Source of the DNA: Lepidurus packardi
Taxonomy: Eukaryota > Arthropoda > Branchiopoda > Notostraca > Triopsidae
Assembly (NCBI GenBank): GCA_023053545.1
Contig: JAKZAN010000006.1
Coordinates: forward strand, 11,105,412 to 11,169,411
Length of the DNA: 64,000 nucleotides
Direction of reading: 5' to 3'
The notes below the pieces were generated by a model that searched no databases, had not been told where the DNA came from, and worked only from the letters and a program-made list of their open reading frames with translations. Positions 10,271-23,340 of the stretch are shown here, piece after piece (the first letter of the stretch is position 1; each line of letters begins with the position of its first letter). The position numbers were made by a program, and so were the translations under genes.

Positions 10271-12112
10271 ATGGATAAATATCTAACGACAGGAGTAAAA
10301 CGGGTGATTGAAGACAATTCGTATAGTTCTAAAGACGAACAGAAACGTAAAATTCGCAAATACGACGATTGTTATTTGGATTTTGGATTTACGTTCACTG
10401 TTGTAGGTGACGAAGAACGTCCACAGTGTGTAATTTGTTGTAAAGTATTGGCTTCTGATTGCATGCTCCCCAGCAAGCTAAAAAGTCATTTAGAGACAGT
10501 CCATGGTAGTTTAGTGAATAAACCACATGAGTTTTTTGCTCGGAAATTGGAGGAATTCAGGCAACAGAAAGCTAGTTTCACAAAACAAGCTACAATTCCT
10601 TCCAAGGCTCTTTCCGTGTCATATAAAGTCGCTTACCGTGTAGCAAAGAGCAAGAAACCTCACACCATAGCACAGGACCTAATTTTACCTGCTGCGATGG
10701 ACATGGTGTCCATTATGATTAGCGAGTCGGCTGCTAAACAATTGCTCAGTATACCTTTGTCCAACAACACCATTAGTCGTCGAATTCTTGATATTGCAGA
10801 AGATATCAACGAACAACTAATCCAGAAACTCACTTGTGATTTTGCCATACAGTTAGACGAGGCTACTGATTCGCATAATGATGCGCATCTCATTTGCTAT
10901 GTACGTTATATTGATGAAAGAAATTCCAAGTTTTATGAAGACCTTCTCTTCTGCAAAGGAATTAAATCTGGAACCAAAGCGAAAGATCTTTTTGAAATTC
11001 TGCAGTCTTTCATGGAAGAGAATAGCATCAACTGGGAGAAATGTGTAGGTGTCTGCACAGATGGAGCTCGTTCTATGTCGGGGCGTTACGGCGGTTTGCA
11101 AGCTTTGATCCGTGACAAAGCTCCTTTCTGTGTTTGGACTCACTGTATCATTCACAGAGAAGTACTGGCATCGAAAAACCTTAGCACTGCCCTTAATGAA
11201 GTCCTCACATCGGCAACGGAAGTCGTGAATTTCATAAAAACACGGCCATTGAAGTCGAGGCTTTTCGGACAGATATGCCGTGACATGGGAGCGGAGCATA
11301 CTTCGTTGCTATATTACTGCAATTCTCGCTGGCTTTCTCGCGGAAATGTCTTGAAGAGAGTATACGAACTCAGAAAGGAACTTTAGTCCTACCTTGCGGA
11401 GGAAAAACACCCCAGTTCGGACAAGTTTGTCGACGATGATTTTTCAGTAAAGCTGGCGTATCTTTGTGATGTCTTCGAAAAGCTCAACATCTTGAATCTT
11501 TCTCTGCAAGGGTCTGAGACGCATATTCTGCAACTTTCAGACAAAATCTCTGCATTCAAAAAGAAGCTCCTGCTGTGGACTACAAAACTGAACGAAGACG
11601 ACTTCAGCTGCTGCTTTCCAGCTTTGTACGCTTGCTTAGATGAGAACAACTTGGTTTTGAGCATGGAACTGAAAGCGGTGTTTGTAGACCACCTTACGCA
11701 ACTTAATGTTTTCTTTGGGAAGTACTTTCCGGATAATGTGGAACAGCATTATTGGATAAAAAATCCTTTTGACGCAGAACTCCCATCAACACTGCCCCTT
11801 GGAGAGCAAGAGCAATTCATTGATATCTCTTCGGACTCCGGATTCAAATCGAAGTTCTACGCCTTATCACTGCCAGAATTCCGGTCTTCGGTTAAGCGAG
11901 AGTACCCAGAAATAGGGAAGAGGGCCCTGCGAGTACTGATTCCCTTTGCGACGTCTTACTTGTGCGAGGCAGGTTTTTCTGCACTAGCAGCAATTAAAAC
12001 GAAATACCGGTCGCGACTAAACGTTGAAAAGGAAATACGAGTCGCAATTTCTAACATCCAGCCAAGATTTGAGGAACTGATGAAAAAAAAGCAAGCACAA
12101 CCTTCACACTGA
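10271..12112 (+). pseudogene. hAT transposase with BED zinc finger, one nonsense codon
   Basis: About 613 codons starting MDKYL at 10271. A BED-type zinc finger lies at about residues 55-85 (CVICCKV...LKSHLETVH) and binds the termini. The RNase H-like core follows with QLDEATDS (first Asp) and VCTDGARSMSG (second Asp), and the hAT C-terminal dimerisation block is near the end (YLCEAGFSALA, KYRSRLNVEKEIRVAI). The product resembles ZBED5/SCAND3-type proteins. A single TAG at 11384-11386 breaks an otherwise continuous frame; the frame is the same on both sides. It is therefore a recently inactivated gene, unless the stop is a sequencing error. Confidence 0.9.
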
Positions 12113-12307
12113 TTTTTTGTCGAATTAAAGGTAGTAGAATTTTCAGTCCAGTTTGACTTTTTGTAAGCATTGTAATCCAAATTAACGCCAGAATAGCTGG
12201 ATTTGTGCTTCTGTGATTTCGTGAGCGTAGCTCGGAGCAAATGTAAAATACAATACACATAAGTAATGGAAACGTAAATTTTTGCCACTTGAGTTGATTT
12301 AATTTCA

Positions 12308-12373
12308 GGGGAGCCGCGATGGGTTTATACTTATGTAGGGGAGCCGCGGACCAAAAAAGGTTGACAACCACTG
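12308..12373 (-). repeat. hAT right TIR and subterminal repeats
   Basis: GGGGAGCCGCG occurs at 12308 and 12338, followed by GGTTGACAACCACTG at the tip. Confidence 0.8.
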
Positions 12374-15300
12374 TCCTAATTCTTCTATGCCTACAGCTGT
12401 TGCTCTTACACTCTCTCAAGCTCCTCCCAACACACCCTGTTGCGTTTTCTGTCAAGAATCCCACACACCGAGCATATGTACAAAATTGGCGACTGCGGAT
12501 GAACGTAAGAGATTTGTCAAGGATCATAAACTTTAGTTTTAATTGTCTAAGCGGCTCACATCAAGCCGCCGACTGTCGTTCAAAACACACTTGCAGGATC
12601 TGTCGAAAAAAACATCACACCAGCTTACATCTAACTACCAATGTTTGTTCCCTTCTGCGACTCCTGAATACGCGACTTTCGCTCAAATAGCTCTTCATGC
12701 TTCGTCAAATTCTTCTATCGAAATCTCCGGCATGCTTAAAATTGCCAACGCTACTGTCCGAGTTGAAGATAGAGCCGTTCCTGCTAATATTTTATTCGAC
12801 GAAAGTTCTCAACGATCATTCATATCGTATAAATTACGATCTCTTCTCCAAGCTCCAGTTGATCATTCTATCACAACGAAACTTGCGGTGTTTGGAAGGT
12901 CCGCTCCTCGCATTAATCAGTTAAGGGTCATTAAGCTGACCATTTTGGATTCAGAAGGGAAACCCATTCCCATTGTCACTTTGGAGGTACCTCAAATTGC
13001 TGCACCGTTTTATGCCCCCCCCCCCCCCTTAAGAAACTCCGTGAATTCGAACACTTAAGGGATCTTCGCTTTGCCTACTCATACAGTGAAAGGTGTCCGT
13101 TTACCATTGACATCCTTGTAGGAGCCGACCATTTTTGGGACTTCGTTGGAGATGTCACTTTTAAGGGAAATGGACCCATTGCCGTTAGCTCGCGTCTCGG
13201 GCACCTGCTATCAGGTGCTACCTTGAAGACTGAATTGGAGGAACCGCTAACATTTCTTCTTTTTGGGAATATCGAATTTAACGTCGACCAACTCTGGAAC
13301 CTAGACTCTTTGGGTATGACTCTGGAAAGTGATTGCAACTCTTCCTTCCTCGTTTATTATCTACAAGATTCCGTAAGCATGCGTGATGGTCGTTACGTAG
13401 CCAAGCTCCCTTGGAAACAGCTTCACCCCCCTCTTCCAAACAACTTCGAAATCAGCCTAAAGCGTCTATCCGCTCTATGTAATCGTTTACAAAAGGACCA
13501 TAAGCTCCTCTTCGCTTATCACGAAATCATTCAGGATCAAGAACGGAAGGGATTGATTGAAAGAATTGACTTTTCGCCCACTGAAGAGAAGGCAACTCAT
13601 TATATTCCTCATCGCGCGGTGCTCAAGGCGTCGAGTAGTACACCTGTAAGAACTGTCTACGATTGTTCGTGTAAGTCGAGTTCAAGTTCCCCTAGTCTGA
13701 ATGACTGCCGCGAAGCAGGCCCTTCCCTCTTGAGTGATCTCTCTGGAATTCTTATCAGCTTTCGTATTGGCACCTTCGCTTGTACCGCTGACATTGAAAA
13801 TGCGTTTCTGCAAGTATCTCTTCACCCCGATGATCAAGACTTTGTTCGTTTTTTGTGGAAAGAGAACCCCTTTGATCCGAAATCAAAAATCAACTGCTTT
13901 CGTTTTCGCGTCGTACTATTTGGAGCCGCAAGTTCTCCGTTTATGCTTAATGCTGTCGTCGCTCTTCATCTCGAGAAGTACCTAAACGTCGTTGCTGACG
14001 ACCTAAAGCGTAACCTTTATGTCGACAACGTGGCGACCAGTTTGAATAACGAAGATGATTTGCTGAACTACTTTTTTGAATCTCGATCCATTTTTGCTGA
14101 AGCGGGTATGAATCTTCGTGATTGGGCTACTAATAGTCGTCGTCTTTCCTCTTTAACCCATGACTTGGGACTCTCTACCAACAGGCACCTAGTTAAGGTC
14201 CTCGGTCTCAATTGGGACAGTCAGCGTGATACTCTTAACCTTGTCCATCGTGATCTCACCATTGACCCTCCCTCACCCAAAAGGAAAATTTTACAACTAA
14301 CAGCGGGTATCTACGATCCTCTTGGCATTATTGGGCCGGTTTTGATTCGGGCTAAATTCCTCCTACAGGAGCTGTGGAAATTGAAGTCTGATTGGGATAC
14401 TCCCATTCCTGATGAACTTGAGAAAACCTTGAATTTGTTAACCTTGGATCTGTCCGCTGTTCTCGAAGCCACGATCTCTCGCCCTTACTTCTCTGAAGAA
14501 GTCCACTCCTTCGATTTGCATATCTTTGCTGACGCTAGTCTCAAGGGTTATGGTGCTTGCGCCTACTTCGTTTCTGAGAAAGAATCTAGTCTTGCCTTTG
14601 CTAAGGCCAAGGTTGCTCCTGTGAAAACCCTCACTTTACCCCAACTTGAGCTTACTGCTCTCCTTATTGCTTGCAGGCTCGGCATTCGGTTATCGGAAAT
14701 GCTGAAACCTACCGGAATGTTGAAATCTGTGAAAGTTTGGACCGATTCTCAAATTGCGATTCATTGGACACGTAATCTTTGTCAGAAGAAGATTTACGTT
14801 TCTCATCGAGTTCAAGAAATCCGAAAACTCTGCTCCTTATTAGACGCCGAAATACGTTTCTGCCCTGGTTTTTCTAATCCGGCTGATTTATGTACGCTTG
14901 GCGTCACTGCCAAGGAAATTCTGAAGAACGATCTCTGGTTAAAAGGACCCCGTTGGTTGTGTCCAAAGTGAATGGCTAACATGGGATGAAACTGTTCTGT
15001 CCGTTTTTGAAGATCAAGAGGTTGTTACACTAGCCCTCACAATGTCTTCTTGTGACGACTTTGAAACCTTGTTCAACTCCTGGTCTAAACTCAAGAAAAT
15101 CACCAGCTGGATTTTCCGTTCCGTTAGAAATTGTCGCTCTCCTTCTAGTCTACGAACATCTGGCCTTCTAACTCTTCAGGAGCTGAATCGTGTCGAACTA
15201 TTGCTCGTACGTCGCGCACAGTTTCGACATTTCCAAGAAGAATTTGCGGAGTTGGAGAAGGGGAGTCAGAGATCTACTTCTGATTAAACAACTAAATCTG

Positions 15301-15674
15301 TTCCTTTCTGATGGAGTGATAAAATGTCGTGGTAGAATTCAAAACGCTGCTGTTTCGGAAAGTGCAAAACACCGGTCAATGTTGAAACAACTGCTGATAA
15401 TTTGCGTGTATCTGATTTTATTGATCCGAAATCTAATTTTGATGTTCTAGTTGGTTCTCATGTTTTAAAACCTGTTTCTGACGTATTGCTACCTGCTTCT
15501 GAAGTTGTACAATTTGATTCCCGTTCGCATCTTAACTCGCAACCAGTTTGCAATGATATTGTACGCGGGTGTCCTCGCAGAAGAGCGCAGACCCAGGCCA
15601 AACAACTTATTCGTGGCTGGGTTCGGGAACTTCAGGATGAAGATTATTGCGCGCGGGAGGATGTTGCGGAGTGA
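12374..15674 (+). mobile_element. Old BEL/Pao retrotransposon remnant, no LTRs found
   Basis: Pol and part of gag remain, directly against the hAT right end; the 5' part is missing. The integrase core is deleted near 15390-15400. No LTR pair was found. Confidence 0.8.
12427..15674 (+). pseudogene. BEL/Pao gag-pol, frameshifted and internally deleted
   Basis: From 12427 the gag zinc knuckles can be read in two frames (CCVFCQESH..., then CLSGSHQAADC). The protease (DUF1758-like) has FDESSQRSFIS at about 12796-12830 where an Asp-Thr/Ser-Gly-like triad is expected, so the active site is degraded. Reverse transcriptase spans about 13600-14060 with TADIENAFLQ and the YVDN box. RNase H follows with IFADASLKGYG near 14525 and WTDSQIAIHW near 14740. 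Frame breaks occur after the protease (about 13015, in a C run), at 14971 and near 15260. The H2C2 integrase finger is entered and then lost. A basic C-terminal pol tail ends at 15674. The copy is clearly dead. Confidence 0.85.
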
Positions 15675-16043
15675 TTCGAATGTGGAGATATACCATCTGT
15701 AAGCCTAGTGAGAAGTTTGGTTTTCGGGGTTGGCTCACATTCTTAGCTCTGACTTGACAAGACGTTTTTCGTAAAACTCTTAAATCAATACATGTATATT
15801 TTAACTAAAATCCGTGATTCCTGAAGACATCCATCCCTTAAACACAACGCAGGCTTTCTTTATATCTTTTCGAAATTTCCTCCGTGAAATATACTACTGT
15901 AAGGTTGTCAATTGCCTTTAATGTTGTTAACCTTGTAACGTTATACCTACGTAGTTATTTTTTGTATACGATGACCTGACAGTGTTGTGACTTCACCTTG
16001 ATGAGATGGATCTATTGACGCATCAAGAACACATTAGTAGACC
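15675..16043. other. Spacer, no gene seen
   Basis: Mostly AT-rich sequence. It may include the lost BEL/Pao 3' LTR, but no second copy exists in the window to test this. Confidence 0.5.
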
Positions 16044-16061
16044 AAGAGTGTGTTTCCACTG
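16044..16061 (+). repeat. Harbinger left TIR
   Basis: Perfect 18-bp inverted match to 25544-25561. Related GTTTCCACTG and (G)AACTCGAGTT motifs recur through 16062-16130. Confidence 0.85.
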
Positions 16062-16500
16062 CCGGCTGAACTCGAGTTCAAGTGGGATTTCAACTCGAGT
16101 TCCCGAACTCACATGTTTCCACTGGCCAAACTCTAGTTCGAAGTGGGGTTTGGTGAGAGGTTTCGAAACCACTTTTCGGATCAGGGGTCTGGGCCAGCAG
16201 TGGTGAGTTGAGGATCGTTTCGGGTCAAGACTAGAGAGGGAGTGACTTGTAATGTAAATAAAGCAGTTGTATGTTTTGTGACCAGCGTGTTGAACTTTTC
16301 ATCGATAGACTTTGCGTTTCAAGTAAGAATCACTTTAAATACACAACAGTCATAAATACTTGCCACACATAAATCGCCTTTTAGCCATCACGTTGTTTTA
16401 CTCTTTTTATCGTGATTCCCATTGATATCAGAAAAGTGAAGTTGTGTCGCACACTACAAGGAACCGCACTTATTTTTGTTATGTTTGTTTTAGCGAAAGT

Positions 16501-17279
16501 ATGAGTGACCCCAAGAAGAAGAGGATGATGTGGGGAACTGAAGAGACAAAGTTGCTAATTCAGCTCTGGGGTGATGCCGAGATGCAAAAAAAGTTTGACG
16601 GAATGAAGCGAAAGGAACCGCTGTACAAAGAGTTGGTGGCCAAGATGTCGGAATCAAATTACACGCGAACATGGGAGCAAATCAAGGAAAAAGTGCGAAA
16701 CCTTAAGAGAGATTACCGCGATAGTCTGAAGGCTATAACGCAGAGTGGAGCGGGTGATTTCTGCATGGACGACCACCCTTACTATGAAGAAATGAACAAG
16801 ATAATGGGAGATCGACCGAGCTCTAATCCTATTGAGATTTTAGACTCCCTCTAGCCCGTTCCGTCTCTACCTTTCTCCATTCCTTCCTCAGTTACTCCTG
16901 TTAACGATCCCCTAGCCATGGATGAAGACTTCTAATTTTTACAGAGTGATACTGAAGGTGCATACTTTACTTTATGCTTAGCACGAGTATATTTTTTACT
17001 ATACTAGAAGCACGCAATGGATCTTCATGCTCTCACGACGCAGTGCTGCCTCCGAAGAGGAAAAACAAAAAAGTTGATCTGATGAATATCGAGACTCTTA
17101 TTCAAGGGTTTGCTGAAAGAGACACGGAGTTCATGGAGCAGCAAAGGCAAATTCAGAGTAGCATCAAAGAAAGGACGGAAAAGGAAGATGCCTGGCGCCT
17201 AAAGGAGCAGGAGTATCGCGACAAGGAGGCCGAACGCCTTGCTAGGGATGAAGAGCGATGCAAAAAAGACGAAGATAGG
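16501..17279 (+). pseudogene. Harbinger Myb/SANT-like DNA-binding protein, broken and split
   Basis: The partner protein binds element ends and carries the nuclease to them. ATG 16501 opens a Myb/SANT-like trihelix domain (MMWGTEETKLLIQLW, TWEQIKEKVRNLKRDY) over about 100 residues. Stops at 16852 (TAG) and 16932 (TAA) break the linker; the related copy at 30504 reads through the second position with a serine codon. A 50-bp intron (16958-17007, GTGCAT...CTAG) leads to a Glu/Arg/Lys-rich coiled-coil exon, interrupted at 17279 by the BEL/Pao LTR. The last codons resume at 23755-23843 after the insertion. Open frame running past 17280 is LTR-derived. Confidence 0.8.
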
Positions 17280-17669
17280 TGTACGAAACGCGTAGGGTTC
17301 GATGAGTTGATGCGAGAACGTGGGTGCGTAAGTTGAACGTGAACGTGTGGGTTTTAAAGATTTTTATTGAATTACGCCTATGCACGGCCTTACACTTAAA
17401 TACACAACACTATCGCGAGGGAAAATTAGTACTGTGTTTCGTAGGACGTAGAGAAGTATATTGAACGTGTAGTAAACAAAAAAAAACGTCCCTATCCCTG
17501 TGCCACCACCTCTATATATCCCTGAAGGTAAAAAGGAGACCAACGTTGACTTGGGTAAAAGGATGAAGTAAAAACAGAAACACAAAAAGGGGAGCCAAAC
17601 ATTCTGGGAATGGGTCACTCTGGGTCAAAAGGGCAACCAACGTTTGAGCTTGATTAGTAGTCTAGAACA
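17280..17669 (-). repeat. BEL/Pao 3' LTR
   Basis: Reads TGTTC...GTACA on the minus strand. It contains an AATAAA polyadenylation signal (complement of 17363-17368) and a TATATA box near 17513-17519. Confidence 0.93.
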
Positions 17670-17714
17670 TTCCGGCCCCTGTTTTTAATCGAAGATTGAA
17701 AACAAAAAACGTGA

Positions 17715-20700
17715 TTAATTTGATTTGAATTCGAAAAGACATAACTTTGTTACTGGACGAACATAAACACCATTGTCGGTTCTGATCTCAACGGTTCTAA
17801 CGACACCATCCTTTCCGGGGAATACTCGTAAAATTCTCCCAAGTGGCCAATGACCACGAGGTGTATTGACATCCATCACGAGGACCACATCTCCAATCTT
17901 GACGTTTTCTCGCCTTTCGGCCCACTTGTTCCTCGTTGTAAGGTGTGGAAGGTATTCTTTCAACCATCGTCGCCAAAACTGGTTGGTGATGGCTTGAGCT
18001 GCGCGCCACCTTCTCCGGGAAAGAATTTCCTTATCCAGTACGACGTCGGGAGGAATTTCCGACAAGAAAATGATTCGGTGTGAGTGGTTCGGGGTCGTCT
18101 GGATCCATACTTAGATGAGTAAGGGGTCTCCCGTTGAGGAGCGATTCGACTTCAGTAAAGACTGTGTATAAAATCTCTTCATTGCATCTTTGGCCTTGCA
18201 GAACGGCGTGGAGAGCGGACTTTGCGGATCTGATCAGGCGTTCCCAAGTGCCCCCAAAGTGGGGTGCGGAGGGAGGAGAAAACTGCCATTCAATACCTTT
18301 GACTGCCATGGCATTCGCAATTTTTTCGTGGTTCCAATTTTCGACTCCTTCGCGCAGCTCTCGTTCGCCTGCAATGAAATTAGTACCGTTGTCGCTAAAA
18401 CATTTCGCGGGAGTACGTCGTCTGGCGGTGAAACGTCGAAAACTTAACAGAAACGAGTCGGCATCGAGTTTGTTACAGATTTCCAGGTGGACAGCTCGTG
18501 TTGACATGCACGTAAAAATACATCCCCATCTTTTCTCTGTAGATCTTTTAACTGTTGCATAAAGTGGGCCAAACAAATCAATACCCGTAAACGTGAACGG
18601 AGGGTTAAAAGGTTGAACTCTTTCAACAGGCAAATCAGCCATGACCGGAGTTAAAGGTTGAGCCTTTTGTTTCTTGCAAAATGCACAACGAGCGATGATG
18701 GTCTTGATTGTTTGACGTCCTTTAGGGATCCAATACTGACTCCGAAGCTCGTGTAGCGTTCGTTCGGTAGAACCGTGCGCCAGGGCTTCATGCGTTTGCT
18801 GGATCAGGAGCTCACATATACGGTGGTCATGAGGTAAGAGTATAGGGTGTTTTGCGTCATCGTCCAACGTGCTGTTGCGTAATCTTCCACCCACTCGTAA
18901 AACTTCAGCAGCGTCTAAAAAAGGGTTAAGTTTCAAAATGTTAGACTCTTTGAAGGTTGCTCCTTTCTTTCTGATCGTTTCGATGTCTTTGGAAAATTTT
19001 TCGCGTTGGCTAATGATGATGGCAACCTTTGTTGACGCTCGAAGTTCGCCTGCCGTTAAATATTTAGGATGGACTTTTCGCGATTTTTTAGCGGCTTGGC
19101 GGAGTGAATCCACATAACGCGTTACGTAAGCGAGGATTCTTACAGCCTTGCTCAGGCGAGACGTTTTTTTTAAAAGCGTGGTCACTCGATTTTCTTGTGC
19201 CGAGTTCGTCACCATACCGAACCACGGATCGCTTATGATCTCGTCGTCATTCGGCTCGGAATGTTGAATTGGCGAAGGCCATTCGCTTTTGGGTTTGCGT
19301 AAGAACTTTGGTCCGGACAGCCAGTTTTGATAGTCCCAAGAGTTCGCTGAAGTAAAACGACTGCAAGCGTCGGCTGGATTTAACGTGCCTGGAACGTGTC
19401 GCCATTGTTGTGCGCTTGTCGATTCCAAAATTTCCCCAATCCGGTTTCCCACGAAAGCCTTGAATTTTCGGGTGGTGCTGTTGATCCACTGAAGAGTCGT
19501 CTTGGAGTCTGACCAAAAGAAGACGTGGCTCATGGAAATTCCGATCTCAGGACAAATTATTGTAGCTAGCCGAGCTCCGATGACAGCGGCGCACAGTTCA
19601 AGACGTGGGATTGACGTTGGTTTTATTGGCGCCACGCGGGACTTTGACATAATGAAGCGTAGTTGGTAGTCGTTTGATGGATATTCCGTTCGCAGGTACG
19701 CTACTGCTCCAAAGCCTCCTTCGGACGCATCTGTGAAGACGTGGATCTGCTTTGTAATGGGTTGCTCGTTGAGTTGAAGGCATCTGGGAATTTTGACGTT
19801 TTTTAGTGATTGCAGCGAGGTGTGCCAATGTGTCCAATCCTTTACGAGGCTTGCCGGAAGTTTGTCGTCCCAGTCAATTCCTTGTCGCCACAGGGATTGG
19901 AGAATTATTTTTACGTAGAGGTTTAAAGGAGCTAGAAATCCGAAAGGATCATAAGTTGAAATTTGACGAAGGATACCTCGCTTCGTTACGGCGGGTTTTG
20001 CTGACCCGATGTCGAAAATGAACACGTCTTCGTGGCAATTCCAAAGAATTCCTAGTGTTCGTTCGGTGGGCAAATTGCCATCGGTCAGGTTCAGTGTGGG
20101 GTTCACCCATTCGGAGGGCTCGATGCCCTTTAAGACATTTCGGGAGTTCGAGACCCATTTAGTCAGACGAAAACCTCCTTTAGCGAGCAGCTGGGTCATG
20201 TCGTGAGCAGCTTCCGTTGCGGCCTGATCGGAATCAAACGAATCCAGATAGTTATCCACGTAAAAGTTCGATAACACTCGTTTTGCAGCTTTCGGGTGAG
20301 CCTCCTCGTTGTCCTTGGCGGTAAGCTGGAGCGCGAACATGCAGGTGGCGGGGCTTGAGACCGCGCCGAAGACATGAACAGTCATTTGATGGATTTTGGG
20401 AAGCTCGGAGGAACCTGGTTTCTTCCATAGAAAACGAAATGCGGATTTATCTTCTTCACGTATCTTTACTTGATAGTACATCTTCTCTATATCGGCTGAG
20501 ACAGCGATAGGGTTGAGACGAAAACGTAGGAAAACTCCGACTAGGTTCGTCAGGAAGTCGGGACCTTTCAACAGGGCATCGTTCAGCGACCGTCCTTGGT
20601 GTTGGGCTGAGGCGTCGAAAACGACGCGTATCTTGCCTGGTTTGTTCGGGTGCTGTACGGGATGGTGTGGTAAGTACCATGTTTTACCGGGGAATTCGTT

Positions 20701-23241
20701 GGACTTCTCATCGTTGACGGGTTCAGCGTACCCTGTTCTCAGGTAATCCGTTATTGTTTTTTCGTACTCGTGTCGTAGGTTGGCGTCGCTTAACAAACGT
20801 CGTTCTAGGTGCTTGAAACGATGGAGAGCGTTGGTATAGTTGTCTGGAAGCGCGGGGTTGGAGGATTTCCAAAGGAGTCCGGCTTCATAGCGGTTTCCAA
20901 CGTTGCGAGTTGTTGCTTGAAGGATTGCCAGTGCTTTCTCTTCGTTAGCTGGTAGGAGACGCTGTTTTACGGTTCCAAAGGCCTCTATTTCCCAAAATTT
21001 CTGCAAAGTTTCATTAATTTGTTGATCGTTTGGGGCGCTTACGTGTAGGATTGATTTTGGGCTGTCGGAACTTCTGTGGTTTGCGTTGTAGTCGCCAATG
21101 ACGGTCCAGCCGAAGGGTGTAAGATTTGCTTCGGGGCCTTCTTCGCTGTCTGGTTCGCGTATATCGTAAATCCTATGTGCTTTTCGTACCTTTTGCCCGA
21201 TTAAGACGCTGACCTGGCTTGTGTCGATGGGCGGAACGTTTAGGTCGGCCAAGTGAGAATACCGGGATTTCTCTTTTGTCCAGTTGATTCTCCAGGGGCT
21301 CATTCCTATTCGCGGAACAGTGTAAACTTTGACGTCTTGAAAGGTTGTTTGGCCGTTTGTCGAACTGATTGTAAGATGGACGATGTGGCCTTTCATTACT
21401 GGGTCCTTCCCGTGGAATGTACCCATTGTCGTCGAATATGGTTCGCCTTTGAGACCAAGTGCGTTTGCTATTTCTTTCTTTATTAGCGAAGCTTCGCTTC
21501 CCTTATCAAGGATCGCGAACGTTTTTATTTGCTTGTCGCCATTGCTGAGGACAATTGGCACGACTGGCAGCAGGACTATGTCGGAATTTTTCGTTACGTT
21601 GACGTGACCGACGTGGGTTGAGTCTGCAGACGGTGACGGTGTGTTCGATGTCGAGTCTGAAGACGAATTGGGTTTGTTATATGCTCGTGGAGCGTTGTGA
21701 AGTAGTGGATTGTGTCGCCCTTTGCATTCGTTGATGTTGCAGAGTCGTTTAGACGGGCAAGATTTGCTTTGGTGGTTTGGGGCTAGGCAGCGAAAACAAC
21801 ATTTTTTGTTTTTAACTAACTCCGTGCGTTTTTCCAAGCTGCAGTCTCGGAATGTTTCACAGGCGGAATTTTTATGCTGCTTTTCGCAAAACGAGCAGAC
21901 GATCTCTTGTTTCGTTGGATTCGTTGATGTCGTCAAGATGTTTTGCCGATCTTTCGCTGCTGCGGGTTTAGTTGATTTGGTAGCTTCACGTTGGTTAGCC
22001 GACAAAGGAGGGTAGAGTTGCTGTCCAATTACTTTCCTTTTTAGCCATTTGTCGAGGTCGTACAACGTAGGGGAACGTCGTTCTTCGTTTCGGATTCTGT
22101 AGGTTTCTTCGCCCCATGAGGCACGGAGATTGTTAGGAAGTTTTGTTAAAACTTGCTCCAGGATGGCTGATGACTGTAGGTCGAGCGTTAGTCCTTCCTT
22201 TTCCATCATGGGGATTGTGCCGTGCAGGTCGTTGAAGAACTTTCTTAATGATTGAGCGTCGTTTGGTTTGACGGGGTTTAAATTTAGCAACGTTTTGACG
22301 TACGCGCTTGCGACCATACTTGGGTGTCCATAGAGCTCTTGTAAGTCTTGCAAAGCGTGATAATATAGCGCGGGATTGTGGAGACTTTGAGCAATACTGT
22401 CACGCACGTCCGGAAGCAGTAGCTCTCGAAGATAGGCGATTCTTTGCGCGTCGCTCGGTACTACGTCGTGAATGAGGCTTTTGAACTGGGCAATAAACAT
22501 GTGCCATTCGCGGGGATCTCCGTTGAAAGGTTTGATAGTAACGTTGGCCAGTTGTGGGGATGCCCATGGCATTCCGAAGTAGGGCGCTGAAGTGTTGCTG
22601 TTGCCGTGAATCCAGGCGTCGGCGGAGCCAGGATGCGAGAGTGTTGATACTCTTTGATTTTGCGTTGAATCTGGATTTGGGCGAACAGATTGGGCTTCTG
22701 GGCTTCTTTGCGTTATGACGGAACTCTGAAGACGTAACAGCTGCTGTTGGGCTTCGGAAATTTGTCTTCCTATTTCTTCCATCTGGCGGATGCGAGCTGA
22801 ATCATCGTCTCTAATTGGAGCGGACGTTTGTGAAACGCTGGGGTTACTGACGTTTGAATTGGGCGTAACAACAGTGACCGTTGGAGGGGTTGCAGGCCTA
22901 TGCAAGTAATCGTTGATTTCGGTGACGTACGGAAGAATATCGGCTTCAATTTTGGCGTGGTAATTTCTTGCCGTTCGTAAACGCTGGTCTTCAAGTTGCG
23001 CTGCGAGGATGTATCGTTCATTTGTTGATTCGCATTCTTTCAGCATCGAGAGAAGTTGTCTTTTTAGGACGGCGATGGCGTCGCGGGCCTCTTGACGTAG
23101 AATGCTTTCGCGAATTTCGATTGCAAGCTTGAAAAGACGTTTCTTGTTTGTGGTACGCTGGTGGTACAGAGTCTTTGGATCGTTGTCATCGTCGTCTTCG
23201 TTATCTGATTCGAGAGGGGGTAACGGAGGAGCTTGTGCCAT
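17715..23241 (-). CDS. BEL/Pao gag-pol polyprotein (one frame break near the C-terminus)
   Basis: ATG at 23241 is 124 bp inside the 5' LTR. In order: acidic and coiled-coil N-terminus; DUF1759 gag near residues 235-390; zinc knuckles near 445-510 (CSFC, CCFRC, CNINEC); protease near 575, reading LDKGSEAS where the family has Asp-(T/S/G)-Gly; reverse transcriptase with SADIEKMYYQV and YVDN near residue 996; RNase H with FTDASEGGFG near 1170; H2C2 finger, then integrase GIDLFGP (about 1553), SDNGTNF (about 1616) and GGTWERL (about 1663) as Asp, Asp, Glu. At about 18055 the frame shifts; the remaining 100 or so residues (SRRRWR, HWPLGRI) continue in another frame to 17715. That break may be a mutation, a sequencing error or the deciding defect of an otherwise intact copy. 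Confidence 0.93.
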
Positions 23242-23340
23242 TTTCGTAGTTTGAACGTAGGGTTGGGGGGTTAAACGATCTTAATAGTCGATGTTTTTCG
23301 TAGTACGAGATTTTGACGTTGGTTGGGAACTTTATTGGGT

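Larger units (their letters stand above)
9870..12373 (+). mobile_element. hAT transposon (Charlie/BuT2-like ends)
   Basis: The left end starts CAGAGGTTGTCAACC and the right end reads GGTTGACAACCACTG, a near-perfect terminal inverted repeat. Both ends carry GGGGAGCCGCG subterminal repeats, and a BED-finger hAT transposase lies between. The 8-bp flanks (CTTTACAT and TCCTAATT) do not match, so the target duplication is decayed or one flank was rearranged. Confidence 0.9.

Noticed and set aside
9862-12381. 8-bp target duplication for the hAT element
   Set aside because: The flanks CTTTACAT and TCCTAATT agree at too few positions to claim one.
15675-16043. 3' LTR of the old BEL/Pao element
   Set aside because: Several TG...CA intervals exist, but there is no second copy or clear polypurine tract to define one.
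17364-17618. 84-codon minus-strand frame present at 17364 and again at 23449
   Set aside because: It lies wholly inside the BEL/Pao LTR and is repeated only because the LTR is.
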